A stretch of DNA of 64,000 bases from Siphonodentalium dalli (GCA_032622095.1 CP136066.1:51248911-51312910), one strand, 5' to 3'. Positions 34,808 to 44,402 are shown, numbered from the stretch's first letter. Notes: generated by a model not told the origin, from the sequence alone. Numbers and translations: made by a program.

Positions 34808-37090
34808 ACACTAGAAGGTGACCCGACTTCGTCCGGGCTTTGACCTTGAATTGTCCATTTTGAAGGTCAAGGTCTAGTGGGGTCCAAAAACACTGCCCGG
34901 ACAAAAGTACCCGACAAACGGGCCCGTCGAAATCCATCCGGTTTTACCCGATTTGACCTTGAATTGACCATTTTGAAGGTCAAGGTCAGGTGGGGTCAAA
35001 CACCAACACCCCAAAAATGGTGGAAATCGGCCCAGCGGATACCGGGAAATCGGCCCAGCGGATACCGAGATACCCTATGCATCAAATTTCGTCCGTAAAA
35101 ATCCGCCAGTTCAAACCGATTTGATTTCCACTCAAGTATATAAACGCGCCTCATATACACACGCTCATTAATTATCAAGTTTCAACGTAAAGATAAATTA
35201 CCATCGGTGCCCGAGATATCGCCAAGACGTCTGAAACAGTCAAATGCATCGGCCGGTTAAGCGTTAACGTGATCTAACGTTATGACCTCTAACGACGCCA
35301 TAGAAGTGTTACGCATTGTTTTTATCCTGATGGAAGATAGTACCACTTCTTCTTGATAATTGAGGCAGATAACTAAAACGGATACATACGCATTATATAT
35401 CGTTGGAAAGATTAAACACGAAAGATTCTCACAGTGTCATTATTATGACTGGCATTTTATTATTCGCGCTGTTTCGAATCGATTTGTAAGCACCGAACTC
35501 AAATGAAAGTCCCGTAACACAGCGTAAAAACAGATTTGACATCGGCACGTGAAAAGTTAACCTCGGATCTGAAAATTAATATGCCTATGCCACTTCCCGA
35601 CCGATAGCACCCTCACATACGAAGTTTCATCGAAATCGGGTCGGCCGTTTTCGAGTTCATCGCGAACACACACACAGACAGACAGACAGATCTTCCAACA
35701 TATATAATAGACTAGAAGGTGACCCGACTTCGTCCGGGCTTTGACCTTGAATTGTCCATTTTGAAGGTCAAGGTCAAGTGGGGGTCACGATTAGATCAGT
35801 CCAAAACTCTGCCCGGACAAAAGTACCCGACAAACGTGCCCGTCGAAATCCACCCGTTGACAAAAGTACCTCCATGTATCAAATTTCGTTGAAATCCCAT
35901 CAAAATTGGCGATTTGACCTTGAATTGACCCGATTTCAAAGTCAAGGTCACGTCGCACGGGAAAACGAATTTGCTTATGAGACTCCCCATACGAATGTAG
36001 CCCCACATACCAAGTTTCATCGAAATCCCGTGATATTCGAGCGTTTGACCTTGAAATGACCCGATTTCAAGGTCAAGGTCACGTCGCACGGGCAAATTAA
36101 TAGGTTTATGCCACTCTCCGACCGAAGGTACCACCACATACCAAGTTTCATCGAAATCCCGTAATATTCGGGCGTTTGACCTTGAAATTACCCGATTTCA
36201 AGGTCAAGGTCACGTCGTACGGGCAAATTAATAGGCATATGCCAGTTCCCGGCCGAAAATACACCCACATACCAAGTTTCATCGAAATCGCTTCGGCCGT
36301 TTTCGAGTCCATCGCGAACACACAGACACACAGACACACAGACAGATCTTCCAAAATATATAATAGACTAGAAGGTGACCCGACTTCGTCCGGGCTATTC
36401 AAAAACCAAATTTCAAGTCGATTGCTCCACCCGTTTCCGAGATCTGGTCTGCGCATGCGCCAAGCTGGCGTCGCACGGGCTCGGCGACCCGATAAAATTC
36501 GTATCCGGGGCAAGATACATTCACATACCAAATTTCAAGTCGATAGCTGCACCCGTTTTCGAGATATATAGCCCAGTGTCATTTGCGGATACCTCGGCCG
36601 GTGATGAGTTAACGCGACATCGGCCGGTTAAGAGTTAACGCGATCACGTCACGATATGTTGATGGCGTAATATATTTACGCAATAATTTTCGATGAGCGA
36701 AGCATGGTCCTGCGTTCTTCCCGATAATTAAGGTAGAAACTTTAAACGTACACAGGCGTGTGATACATCATTGGAAAGAGGAAACACGAAAGATTCTCAC
36801 AGTGTCATTGTTATGACTGGCATTTTATTATTCACGCTGTTTCGAATCGATTTGTGAGCACCGAACTGAAATATATTAGCGCAAAACGGCGTAAAAACAG
36901 ATTTGACCTCGGCACGTGAAAAGTTGACCTCGCACGGACAAATTAATAGGCCTATGTTACTCCTGACCCGAAAATACCCCCACATACCAAGTTTCATCGA
37001 AATTGGCTCGGCTGTTTTTGAGTCCATCGATTACACACACACCACAGACAGATACACACACAGATCTTTCAAAATATATAATAGATAATG
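34808..37090. repeat. Array of long repeat units headed by ACTAGAAGGTGACCCGAC
   Basis: The head motif, followed by TTCGTCCGGGCT, is at about 34808, 35711 and 36367. Each unit holds several TTGACCTTGAA(T/A)TG...TTTCAAGGTCAAGGTCA blocks of about 115 bp with CCAAGTTTCATCGAAAT. The units finish with TTTTCGAGTCCATCGCGAAC, a CA/CAGA run and AAAATATATAATAGA (35700, 36360, 37080). Likely a non-autonomous element family with the ends as insertion junctions. ORFs in it are repeat shadows. Confidence 0.8.
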
Positions 37091-37560
37091 AGGCCAGTAG
37101 GGAAGCCCTGTGATGTGACATGTGCCCAACGACAATGTCCGTGTTCTGGTTCCCTCATCCGTATACTTCACAATTAACCACCAACCACGCATCAAAAGCG
37201 CGAACACTTTTATTCTGCGTGATATTGCAACTAATTAATGGGCCAAGTTCTCAAGACAATACTACAAAGCCAATCACAATAACAGTTATGATTATAAGCA
37301 CACGCTTATAACTTTGTCTGACACTCTAGTCGTAAGCCTGTTCTTTACCATTATGGTTCCCACTCGCGCACTTTAAATTTGCGCACCTAGCTGCGCGAAT
37401 TCAAAACTGACAAAAATATTTTCGTAATATTTCTGTGATATTTATATATTAAACACCATTAAGGCGGATTTACATCGTGTAGACAAATAACTACTGTAGT
37501 AATACATTCATCATAATAAGACGGCTAATGTACCACAGCTACAATACGGGCTGCCCCCAT
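37091..37560. other. Non-coding DNA before the palindrome
   Basis: Unique sequence with no convincing ORF. The palindrome boundary is abrupt at 37561. Confidence 0.5.
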
Positions 37561-37894
37561 TGATGATACCGACCCTGTTTGGTGGCAGTCTAGACAGTTT
37601 GACCTACATTCTCTGCAGTACTCCCGTTGGAGTTTGACCTATATTCTCCGCCCACGCGTCGGTCTATTTGTACCGGTTGGACATGTCCGGACATGACCCG
37701 CTGGTTATATCCAGACTTCTCCATATGAATGGTATATTATCTACATGTATATCACGTGATGATCTCGGTGGGGTAGCTTCAGTCTTGAATGTTAAAGGGA
37801 CACTAGGCTCTCACTGGGGATGATTATTAAAGTGACACTCACTATGGATGAATGTTAAAGTAACACATGGCGCACACTGTGGGATAATGTTAAA

Positions 37895-38085
37895 GTGACA
37901 CTCGCATTGAAAACTTCAAAAAGTTCAAAAAGTTCAAAAAGTTCAAAAAGTTCAAAAACTCACAAAATTTCAAAAATTTCGAAAAACTTCAAAAACTTCA
38001 AAAAAATTCAAAAACTTCAAAAACTTCACAAATTTCACAAATTTAACAAATTTCAAAAAACTTCAAAAATTAAACAAAATTCAGG
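37895..38085. repeat. (TTCAAAAA)n-type tract, left arm
   Basis: Imperfect ACTTCAAAAAGTTCAAAAAG repeats. Mirror copy at 42375-42550. Any translation of it is low-complexity Lys/Ser. Confidence 0.85.
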
Positions 38086-38140
38086 ATTTAGTCATAAATG
38101 TGACCCGCTATATCAAATCCAGTCAGAAGTCGGGATTTTT

Positions 38141-38500
38141 TTATCCTGTGCCAATGCATTCTCTTATATATGCGAGTCGACCAGCCGCCGCCGCCGCCTG
38201 TTGTTGTTGTTGTTGGTGGTGGTGGTGTTGTTGTTGTTGTTGTCGGTGTTGTTGTTGTTGTTGTTGTTGTTGTTCTGGCTGATGATACTGTTGTTGTTGT
38301 TGGTGTTGTTGTTGTTGTTGTGGCTGATGATACTGTTGTTGTTGTTGTTGTTGGTGTTGTTGGTGTTGTTGTTGTTGTTGTTGTTGTGGCTGATGATACT
38401 GTTGTTGTTGTTCTGAAGGCGTGTGTTTAACTTTGATATGACGCTTCAAACTATCTTGCCAAGCATAGACACTTAAGCACTCTTCACATTGATACTTCAT
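38141..38500 (-). CDS. C2H2 zinc-finger / poly-Gln protein, left-arm copy (119 residues)
   Basis: A single C2H2 finger at residues 4-26 (CEECLSVYAWQDSLKRHIKVKH: C-x2-C-x12-H-x4-H) starts three residues after the ATG. A long Gln/His/Pro low-complexity region follows, then a short Ala run. The last ten residues ([11 protein letters not shown] end) and the stop are encoded by half of the mobile hairpin. A TATA motif lies 45 bp upstream of the ATG. The finger is conserved between arms while the Gln tract differs in length. A nucleic-acid-binding role is inferred only from the finger. In the mirror copy the order and promoter are the same. Confidence 0.6.
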   Translation of the reverse strand: MKYQCEECLSVYAWQDSLKRHIKVKHTPSEQQQQYHQPQQQQQQQHQQHQQQQQQQYHQPQQQQQHQQQQQYHQPEQQQQQQQQHRQQQQQHHHHQQQQQQAAAAAGRLAYIRECIGTG

Positions 38501-38544
38501 TTTCCTATATAATCAGTGAAATCGAGCGTTCTTCTATGCACCTA

Positions 38545-38552
38545 TATTTATA
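38545..38552 (-). promoter_or_regulatory. TATA box of the left-arm C2H2 gene
   Basis: TATAAATA on the minus strand, 45 bp before the ATG at 38500. Mirrored exactly at 41921-41928. Confidence 0.5.
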
Positions 38553-39186
38553 TAGAACAGAAACAAGGGAAACGTGGTGGACTAGTTAACTAGTTCAGAC
38601 TGTCGTTCACAACGTCTCTTAGTGTTGTTTGTACTGGATACAAATTTATCACATTGGCTACAATACAACCTACCTATCCAAATGTCAATGCAATTATGAG
38701 TGAATTCAATATGAGAGTATATATAAGCATTTGTATCGACATCTCGTGAATCTATCGAAATATCTTACTTCTCTTTCCAAATTGCGTAATAATTATGTTG
38801 AGGTTCAGTGGGTACGTCCTATATATCCAGCTGAAGGCAGAATGGACAATTGCTTCCTTTAGTTTGAATCAGTAAACATATGCACATGATTGTGTCTGTG
38901 CAACTTGAAACAATACAATTAAAATCTGGTCGTTTTCGGCGGTGGCCGTAATGCGCATGTCAACGCCGAGCCGCCGGCGGCGTCGGCGGCGGCGGCGGCA
39001 ACTATATAATCCTATGGCATGCAAAGAAATTGGCGGCGGCGGCGGTTAAGGATTTAGTCACAAATATGGCTTGTTTCCATTCATATGGGGGTAAGGTGGT
39101 GAGCGCCACCGAAAAAAGCAAGTGAGCGAGGGAAAAAAGAGAAAAATTACATGACAAGTGGTACATAGTACAATTCATTATATTAA

Positions 39187-39277
39187 CTATTCACTGTCAA
39201 TTTCGTCCGAATTGTCATCACTTTCGTCAGATGTGTCATTTGTTTCGTCCATGAACTTTTCTAGCAATGGTCTGTAC

Positions 39278-39330
<53 letters not shown>

Positions 39331-39948
39331 ATTGATATTAATATGTTTGCCAATAATTTACACATCCATGAATCGATCTGAAAACATTATGGTTCACGGT
39401 CAACATTTTTGACGAGTAGTTGTCAATATTTAGACATTCCTGGAAGAAATTATCCCAACTGCCTTCCCGTTCGACCCATTGGTCAGTGTATAATGTCACG
39501 ATAGTGTGTGCCCATTGCACAATTTCGCTGACCAATGAGAAGTCGTTGTCTTTGTATGCTTTTAAACACATTTTTCCTGTGAACAGGAATGCAGCCATTA
39601 TTCTCTCCCATGTGTAGGGGCCATCTTCCCGAAATATATTGTCCAACAAGTCACTAAATTATAAGGGAAATTATTCCTATCGTAATTGTCCAATTTCCCT
39701 GTCAGCTCATTTAATATCCACATGTTATAATTTTCCAGCTGTTGAAGTATTCTTCTTGTGCAGTCACGTATTTCATCTAACTCTGATAAATAAAAGTTAT
39801 TAGTGTCTGGGTAATGAAAGCCGTTTCTCAGAATGATATGCCTGACATAACTTTTCATCAAATATTTCGTAACTGCGCCAACTTCCATACTGTTCAATTT
39901 CTTGAGCTGTGTATCCATTATTATTTTTTTCCCTTCTACGTCAGACAT
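39187..39948 (-). pseudogene. Bcl-2-family gene, left-arm copy (frame broken)
   Basis: Two open segments, 39948-39598 and 39649-39338, hold one Bcl-2-like fold. The first has a helix-1/BH4-like start and a BH3-like ELDEIRDCTRRIL. The second has BH1 (REDGPYTWERIMAAFLF) and BH2 (WVEREGSWDNFF). They are in different frames: between BH3 and BH1, at about 39650-39675, this copy is one base shorter than its partner. A possible small last exon, 39276-39187, encodes an acidic Ser/Asp tail after a (TA)n intron. There is no C-terminal membrane anchor. Divergent from the right copy at several residues. Bcl-2 proteins control apoptosis at mitochondria and ER; function here is uncertain. Confidence 0.75.
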
Positions 39949-40059
39949 AAAATATCAACAGTCCCTTTATTATGTTGAGTCAGCTAACCAATCAAAATGC
40001 ATGATATTAACGTGTTCCGACATGTTTCATTTCTAATTTTAGATGTTAAATGTGCCGAC

Positions 40060-40400
40060 ATTGTTCTTTGGTAAAATTGGCGGGCGTGCGGAGGGGGTGG
40101 GGGTGAGAGCGGCATGCGCAGCCGCCGCGGCGGCGTCGTTTGCGGTGGCGTATGCGGCGGCGGCGTCGTTTGCGGCGGCGGCTGTTGTTGTAAAAAAATT
40201 GGCGCGGCGGCAGTGAGGGGGTGAGGTGGGCCGCACGCGCGCCAATTTTTTTACAACAACAGCCGCCGCCGCCGCAAACGACGCCGCCGCCGCATACGCC
40301 ACCGCAAACGACGCCGCCGCGGCGGCTGCGTATGCCGCTCTCACCCCCCTCCCCCTCCGCACGCGCGCCAATTTTACCAAAGAACAATGTCGGCACATTT
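40060..40400. promoter_or_regulatory. CpG-rich bidirectional promoter candidate at the palindrome centre
   Basis: Dense GCC/CGC repeats with many CpG dinucleotides between two divergent Bcl-2-like genes, in an otherwise AT-rich window. Unmethylated CpG-rich DNA between head-to-head genes often serves as a shared promoter; that is an inference here. The same GCC repeats would also favour hairpin formation and replication-based inversion. Confidence 0.4.
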
Positions 40401-40455
40401 AACATCTAAAATTATAAATGAAACATGTCGGAACACGTTAATATCATGCATTTTG

Positions 40456-40472
40456 ATTGGTTAGCTGACTCA
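40456..40472. promoter_or_regulatory. CCAAT box and AP-1-like site upstream of the right Bcl-2-like gene
   Basis: ATTGG (40456-40460) followed by TGACTCA (40466-40472), 28-44 bp before the ATG at 40500. The same pair is mirrored at about 39976-39992. Short motifs, so moderate to low confidence. Confidence 0.35.
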
Positions 40473-40499
40473 ACATAATAAAGGGACTGTTGATATTTT

Positions 40500-41118
40500 A
40501 TGTCTGACGTAGAAGGGAAAAAAATAATAATGGATACACAGCTCAAGAAATTGAACAGTATGGAAGTTGGCGCAGTTACGAAATATTTGATGAAAAGTTA
40601 TGTCAGGCATATCATTCTGAGAAACGGCTTTCATTACCCAGACACTAATAACTTTTATTTATCAGAGTTAGATGAAATACGTGACTGCACAAGAAGAATA
40701 CTTCAACAGCTGGAAAATTATAACATGTGGCTGTTAAATGAGCTGACAGGGAAATTGGACAATTACGATAGGGATCATTTTCCCTTATAATTTAGTGACT
40801 TGTTGGACAATATATTTCGGGAAGATGGCCCCTACACATGGGAGAGAATAATGGCTGCATTCCTGTTCACAGGAAAAATGTGTTTAAAAGCATACAAAGA
40901 CAACGTCTTCTCATTGGTCAGCGAAATTGTGCAATGGGTACACACTATCGTGACATTATACACTGACCAATGGGTCGAACGGGAAGGCAGTTGGGATAAT
41001 TTCTTCCAGGAATGTCTAAATATTGACAACTACTCGTCAAAAATGTTGACAATGAACCATAATGTTTTCAGATCGATTCATGGATGTGTAAATTATTGGC
41101 AAACATATTAATATCAAT

Positions 41119-41173
<55 letters not shown>

Positions 41174-41264
41174 GTACAGACCATTGCTAGAAAAGTTCAT
41201 GGACGAAACAAATGACACATCTGACGAAAGTGATGACAATTCGGACGAAAGTGACAGTGAATAG
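40500..41264 (+). pseudogene. Bcl-2-family gene, right-arm copy (in-frame stop)
   Basis: ATG at 40500. Residues 1-96 contain the helix-1/BH4-like region and the BH3-like LDEIRD motif, then a TAA at 40788-40790. The same frame continues with BH1 (REDGPYTWERIMAAF), helix 5-6, and BH2 (WVEREGSWDNFF), ending in a frame stop at 41109-41111. An alternative end uses donor TGT|GTAAAT at 41088 and acceptor AAAG at 41174, joining an acidic Ser/Asp tail exon at 41175-41264; its intron is mostly (TA)n. Length without the stop would be about 200 residues, typical of the family. No membrane tail. The stop could be mutation, error or recoding; the left copy breaks at the same site in another way. Confidence 0.78.
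41123..41168. repeat. (TA)n microsatellite
   Basis: About 46 bp of TA repeats inside the putative last intron of the right Bcl-2-like gene. Mirror tract at 39283-39326. Confidence 0.95.
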
Positions 41265-41399
41265 TTAATATAATAAATTGTACTATGTACCACTTGTCAT
41301 GTTATTTTTCTCTTTTTTCCCTCGCTCACTTGCTTTTTTCGGTGGCGCTCACCACCTAACCCCCATAGTTTTCCGATGAATGGAAACAAGCCATATTTG

Positions 41400-41530
41400 T
41401 GACTAAATCCTTAACCGCCGCCGCCGCCGCCAATTTCTTTGCATGCCATAGGATTATGTAGTTGCCGCCGCCGCCGCCGACGCCGCCGGCGGCTCGGCGT
41501 TGACATGCGCATTACGGCCGCCGCCGAAAA
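41400..41530. repeat. GCC/CCG-rich stretch, right arm
   Basis: GCCGCCGCCGCCGCC and related runs interrupted by CAATTTCTTTGCATGCCATA. Mirror at 38935-39050. Confidence 0.85.
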
Positions 41531-41681
41531 CGACCAGATTTTAATTGTATTGTTTCAAGTTGCACAGACACAATCATGTGCATATGTTTACTGATTCAAA
41601 CTAACTGTACATCAGAGGAAGCAATTGTCCATTCTGCCTTCAGCTGGATATATAGGACGTACCAACTGAACCTCAACATAA

Positions 41682-41891
41682 TTATTACGCAATTTGGAAA
41701 GAGAAGTAAGATATTCGATAGATTCACGAGATGTCGATACAAATGCTTATATATACTCTCATATTGAATTCACTCATAATTGCATTGACATTTGGATAGG
41801 TAGGTTGTATTGTAGCCAATGTGATAAATTTGTATCCAGTACAAACAACACTAAGAGACGTTGTGAACGACAGCCTGAACTAGTTAACTAG
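41682..41891 (+). CDS. Small Cys-containing ORF between Bcl-2-like and C2H2 genes (right arm)
   Basis: Open from 41682 with no early ATG. Its end reads GRLYCSQCDKFVSSTNNTKR and RCERQPELVN, so a CxxC pair and a later Cys are present, suggesting a degenerate or partial zinc-binding motif. It ends at an ACTAGTTAACTAGT palindrome. The mirror copy (about 38579-38790) keeps the frame. It could be an exon with an upstream start or a chance ORF. Confidence 0.3.
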   Translation, partial: LLRNLEREVRYSIDSRDVDTNAYIYSHIEFTHNCIDIWIGRLYCSQCDKFVSSTNNTKRRCERQPELVN

Positions 41892-41920
41892 TCCACCACG
41901 TTTCCCTTGTTTCTGTTCTA

Positions 41921-41928
41921 TATAAATA
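41921..41928 (+). promoter_or_regulatory. TATA box of the right-arm C2H2 gene
   Basis: TATAAATA 45 bp before the ATG at 41973. Conserved in the mirror arm. The spacing implies a 5' UTR of only about 15-20 bases. Confidence 0.5.
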
Positions 41929-41972
41929 TAGGTGCATAGAAGAACGCTCGATTTCACTGATTATATAGGAAA

Positions 41973-42326
41973 ATGAAGTATCAATGTGAAGAGTGCTTAA
42001 GTGTCTATGCTTGGCAAGATAGTTTGAAGCGTCATATCAAAGTTAAACACACGCCTTCAGAACAACAACAACAGTATCATCAGCCACAACAACAACAGCA
42101 ACAACAACAACAACACCAACAACAACAGTATCATCAGCCACAACAACAACAACAACACCAACAACAACAGTATCATCAGCCAGAACAACAACAACAACAC
42201 CAACACCAACAACAACAACACCAACAACAACAACAACACCACCACCACCAACAACAACAACAACAACAACAGGCGGCGGCGGCTGGTCGACTCGCATATA
42301 TAAGAGAATGCATCGGCACAGGATAA
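41973..42326 (+). CDS. C2H2 zinc-finger / poly-Gln protein, right-arm copy (117 residues)
   Basis: Same design as the left copy: one C2H2 finger right after the start (CEECLSVYAWQDSLKRHIKVKH), a Gln-rich tract with QYHQPQ units, a short Ala run and a C-terminus [13 protein letters not shown] derived from half a mobile hairpin. The Gln tract differs from the left copy in number and order of CAA/CAG/CAC codons, while the finger region is identical. A small single-exon gene with its own TATA box. Role unknown. Confidence 0.6.
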   Translation: MKYQCEECLSVYAWQDSLKRHIKVKHTPSEQQQQYHQPQQQQQQQQQHQQQQYHQPQQQQQHQQQQYHQPEQQQQHQHQQQQHQQQQQHHHHQQQQQQQQAAAAGRLAYIRECIGTG

Positions 42327-42374
42327 AAAAATCCCGACTTCTGACTGGATTTGATATAGCGGGTCACATTTATG

Positions 42375-42550
42375 ACTAAATCCTGAATTTTGTTTAATTT
42401 TTGAAGTTTTTTGAAATTTGTGAAATTTGTGAAATTTGTGAAGTTTTTGAAGTTTTTGAATTATTTTGAATTTTTTGAAGTTTTTCGAATTTTTTGAAAT
42501 TTTGTGAGTTTTTGAAATTTTTGAACTTTTTGAAATTTTTGAAGTTTTCA
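42375..42550. repeat. (TTTTTGAA)n-type tract, right arm
   Basis: Mirror of the tract at 37895-38085, with small differences. Confidence 0.85.
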
Positions 42551-42897
42551 ATGCGAGTGTCACTTTAACATTATCCCACAGTGTGCGCTATGTGTTACTT
42601 TAACATTCATCCATAGTGAGTGTCACTTTAATAATCATCCCCAGTGAGAGCCTAGTGTCCCTTTAACATTCAAGACTGAAGCTACCCCACCGAGATCATC
42701 ACGTGATATACATGTAGATAATATACCATTCATATGGAGAAGTCTGGATATAACCAGCGGGTCATGTCCGGACATGTCCAACCGGTACAAATAGACCGAC
42801 GCGTGGGCGGAGAATATAGGTCAAACTCCAACGGGAGTACTGCAGATAATGTAGGTCAAACTGTCTAGACTGCCACCAAACAGGGTCGGTATCATCA

Positions 42898-44030
42898 TCC
42901 CATAGTTAGGGCTGTGGTGTACAAAAGTTACCGAAATTCACCCACAGTACAATTGAGCATTGTGGGTAGTACTTCAATGACTTAAAACAGGGATATCCAA
43001 ATGAAATAAATGGTGATGGTGCCTATACTTGTGAGTGGAATTCCAGTTTTCTGAAAAATAACAGCAACAGCCAATCCATATGAATAATGATGAAATCTCA
43101 CGTAATCACGATGGATGTCGGTTGATGTCCAAGTTTGAACAATGTGGGCTGAACAAACTTATTTTTCCCCAGACATCACAGCCATTACTGCATGTATAGC
43201 TATATTGTGGGCTATACAGTAATACCAAGGTATATTGACGGGCGATTTTGAACCGTCCGGTTGCTTTAAGACCACGCTATACTTAAAGGGATAATGTACT
43301 CAAATGTTGTTTCTATATTCTCTGAGTCATAGAATAAGGTTAACAGATTTCCATATTCGAAGGTACGAAGTAACTTTACAGATAACAGATTAGCCGAATG
43401 CGAAAAAGCACATTGTCGTTTCGAGTAATATTTGTACAGTTTACAAGCAAACACCATGGGGAATCACATGATATCGAGTTGATGAGTATCACGCACTCAA
43501 AATGGCCGAGGCTATCGCAAATGCGACCATAAACGAGGAAAGAGTAATAAACTACATGCAGGATAATGATATATTACGTAGTATTTTGGCAGGAACGAGC
43601 ATATACTCTACTAGTTTTCGAAAAAGCTGATACCTTATTTGTGTCCAAACTCACAGTTGTTTGCTCTAACATTCTGACCAAACTTGTCAGTCAATGGATT
43701 CTCCTGGATGCATGGTGGACTGGTGTAATCCACGAACCTCCGACTGGCAACTGTGGTCAGAATGTTATAGAAAACTCCTGAGTATTTCAGAACAAACAAG
43801 GTATCAACTTGTGTTACAAATAAACTAGCATATGCCGGTAACAGTCAAAATGCTATGTTTTATGTCAGTTCCACATATATGATGTGTTTGTGCGTTTGTA
43901 TTCTCCTCGGACATTTTGAAAGATTGATACTCACCAACCTCGAAACTAAGGGATTCCCCACCGTGGTTGAACGGACCTCTCTCGGTAACTGCTGGAAATA
44001 ATCCGTATATAATTCATGATTACATTAAAT
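42898..44030. other. Non-coding DNA
   Basis: The palindrome ends at 42897. No supported gene follows. A short inverted pair around CTCTAACATTCTGACCA/TGGTCAGAATGTTATAGA lies at 43662-43772. Confidence 0.5.
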
Positions 44031-44031
44031 T

Positions 44032-44402
44032 GATGCGAAACGCTCCGGTAGGGTGGTCAAATAGAAATGGAGAACAGTCTTGCTAAAAGTAGTCATGTTT
44101 ACGAATATTAATCCATATTGACAACATACACCGTCATTCTGATATATTAATTAAATGCATTGACGCTCGATGGCGAAATCATTTATCTTAGTTTGTCGCC
44201 GATTGTTGCGTCCCGAATCCAGATGTAAATATTTACAATTGAGCGTAGTTTTGACCATGTTTTTTATTGAGTGGTATGGTCGATTTCTTTGAAATTTTCG
44301 GCGATGTTAGTAGAATGCTATATTCTCCAGGTTGGCATAACGCCTGAATATTAACTTATCAGTTTCACGAACGCGAACACGTCTATAAAATGTCTTTAAA
44401 AG
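44032..44402. repeat. About 370-bp dispersed repeat, copy 2
   Basis: Same blocks as 19484-19852: AAATAGAAATGGAGAACAGT, CTCGATGGCGAAATCATTTA, TTGTTGCGTCC, GATGTTAGTAGAATGCTA. Confidence 0.85.

Larger units (their letters stand above)
37561..42897. repeat. 5.3-kb near-perfect palindrome with gene-bearing arms
   Basis: Left arm 37561 to about 40212 and right arm about 40247 to 42897 are reverse complements with small differences. Only about 35 bp of spacer (GGCAGTGAGGGGGTGAGG region) separates them. Each arm holds, from the centre outward: a CpG-rich segment, a Bcl-2-like gene, a (TA)n tract, a GCC/GGC-rich stretch, a small Cys-containing ORF, a C2H2/poly-Gln gene, half of the mobile hairpin, a GTGACCCGC-type end and a TTCAAAAA-rich tract. 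Differences (single bases, poly-Gln and TA lengths, a short MITE segment present at 41370-41385 only) show the arms have diverged or contain errors. Confidence 0.93.

Noticed and set aside
35778-36571. ORFs of 70-131 codons in the 34.8-37.1 kb array
   Set aside because: They repeat the same peptides in several frames and follow the TTGACCTTGAA...AAGGTCAAGGTCA sub-repeats. No domain is seen.
38100-38430. Poly-Leu/Val/Cys frames opposite the poly-Gln gene
   Set aside because: They are antisense shadows of the CAA/CAG tract. Only the frame with the C2H2 finger has a domain and a TATA box.
40788-40790. Programmed stop-codon readthrough in the Bcl-2-like gene
   Set aside because: The other arm has a frame change instead of a stop at this place, so a conserved readthrough signal is unlikely. 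Decay, error or a hidden intron fits better.
37561-42897. Pure sequencing artefact (missed-adapter fold-back read)
   Set aside because: Not excluded, but the arms differ by substitutions, repeat lengths and a short indel, and both sides continue into different unique flanks, so it is kept as a real candidate.
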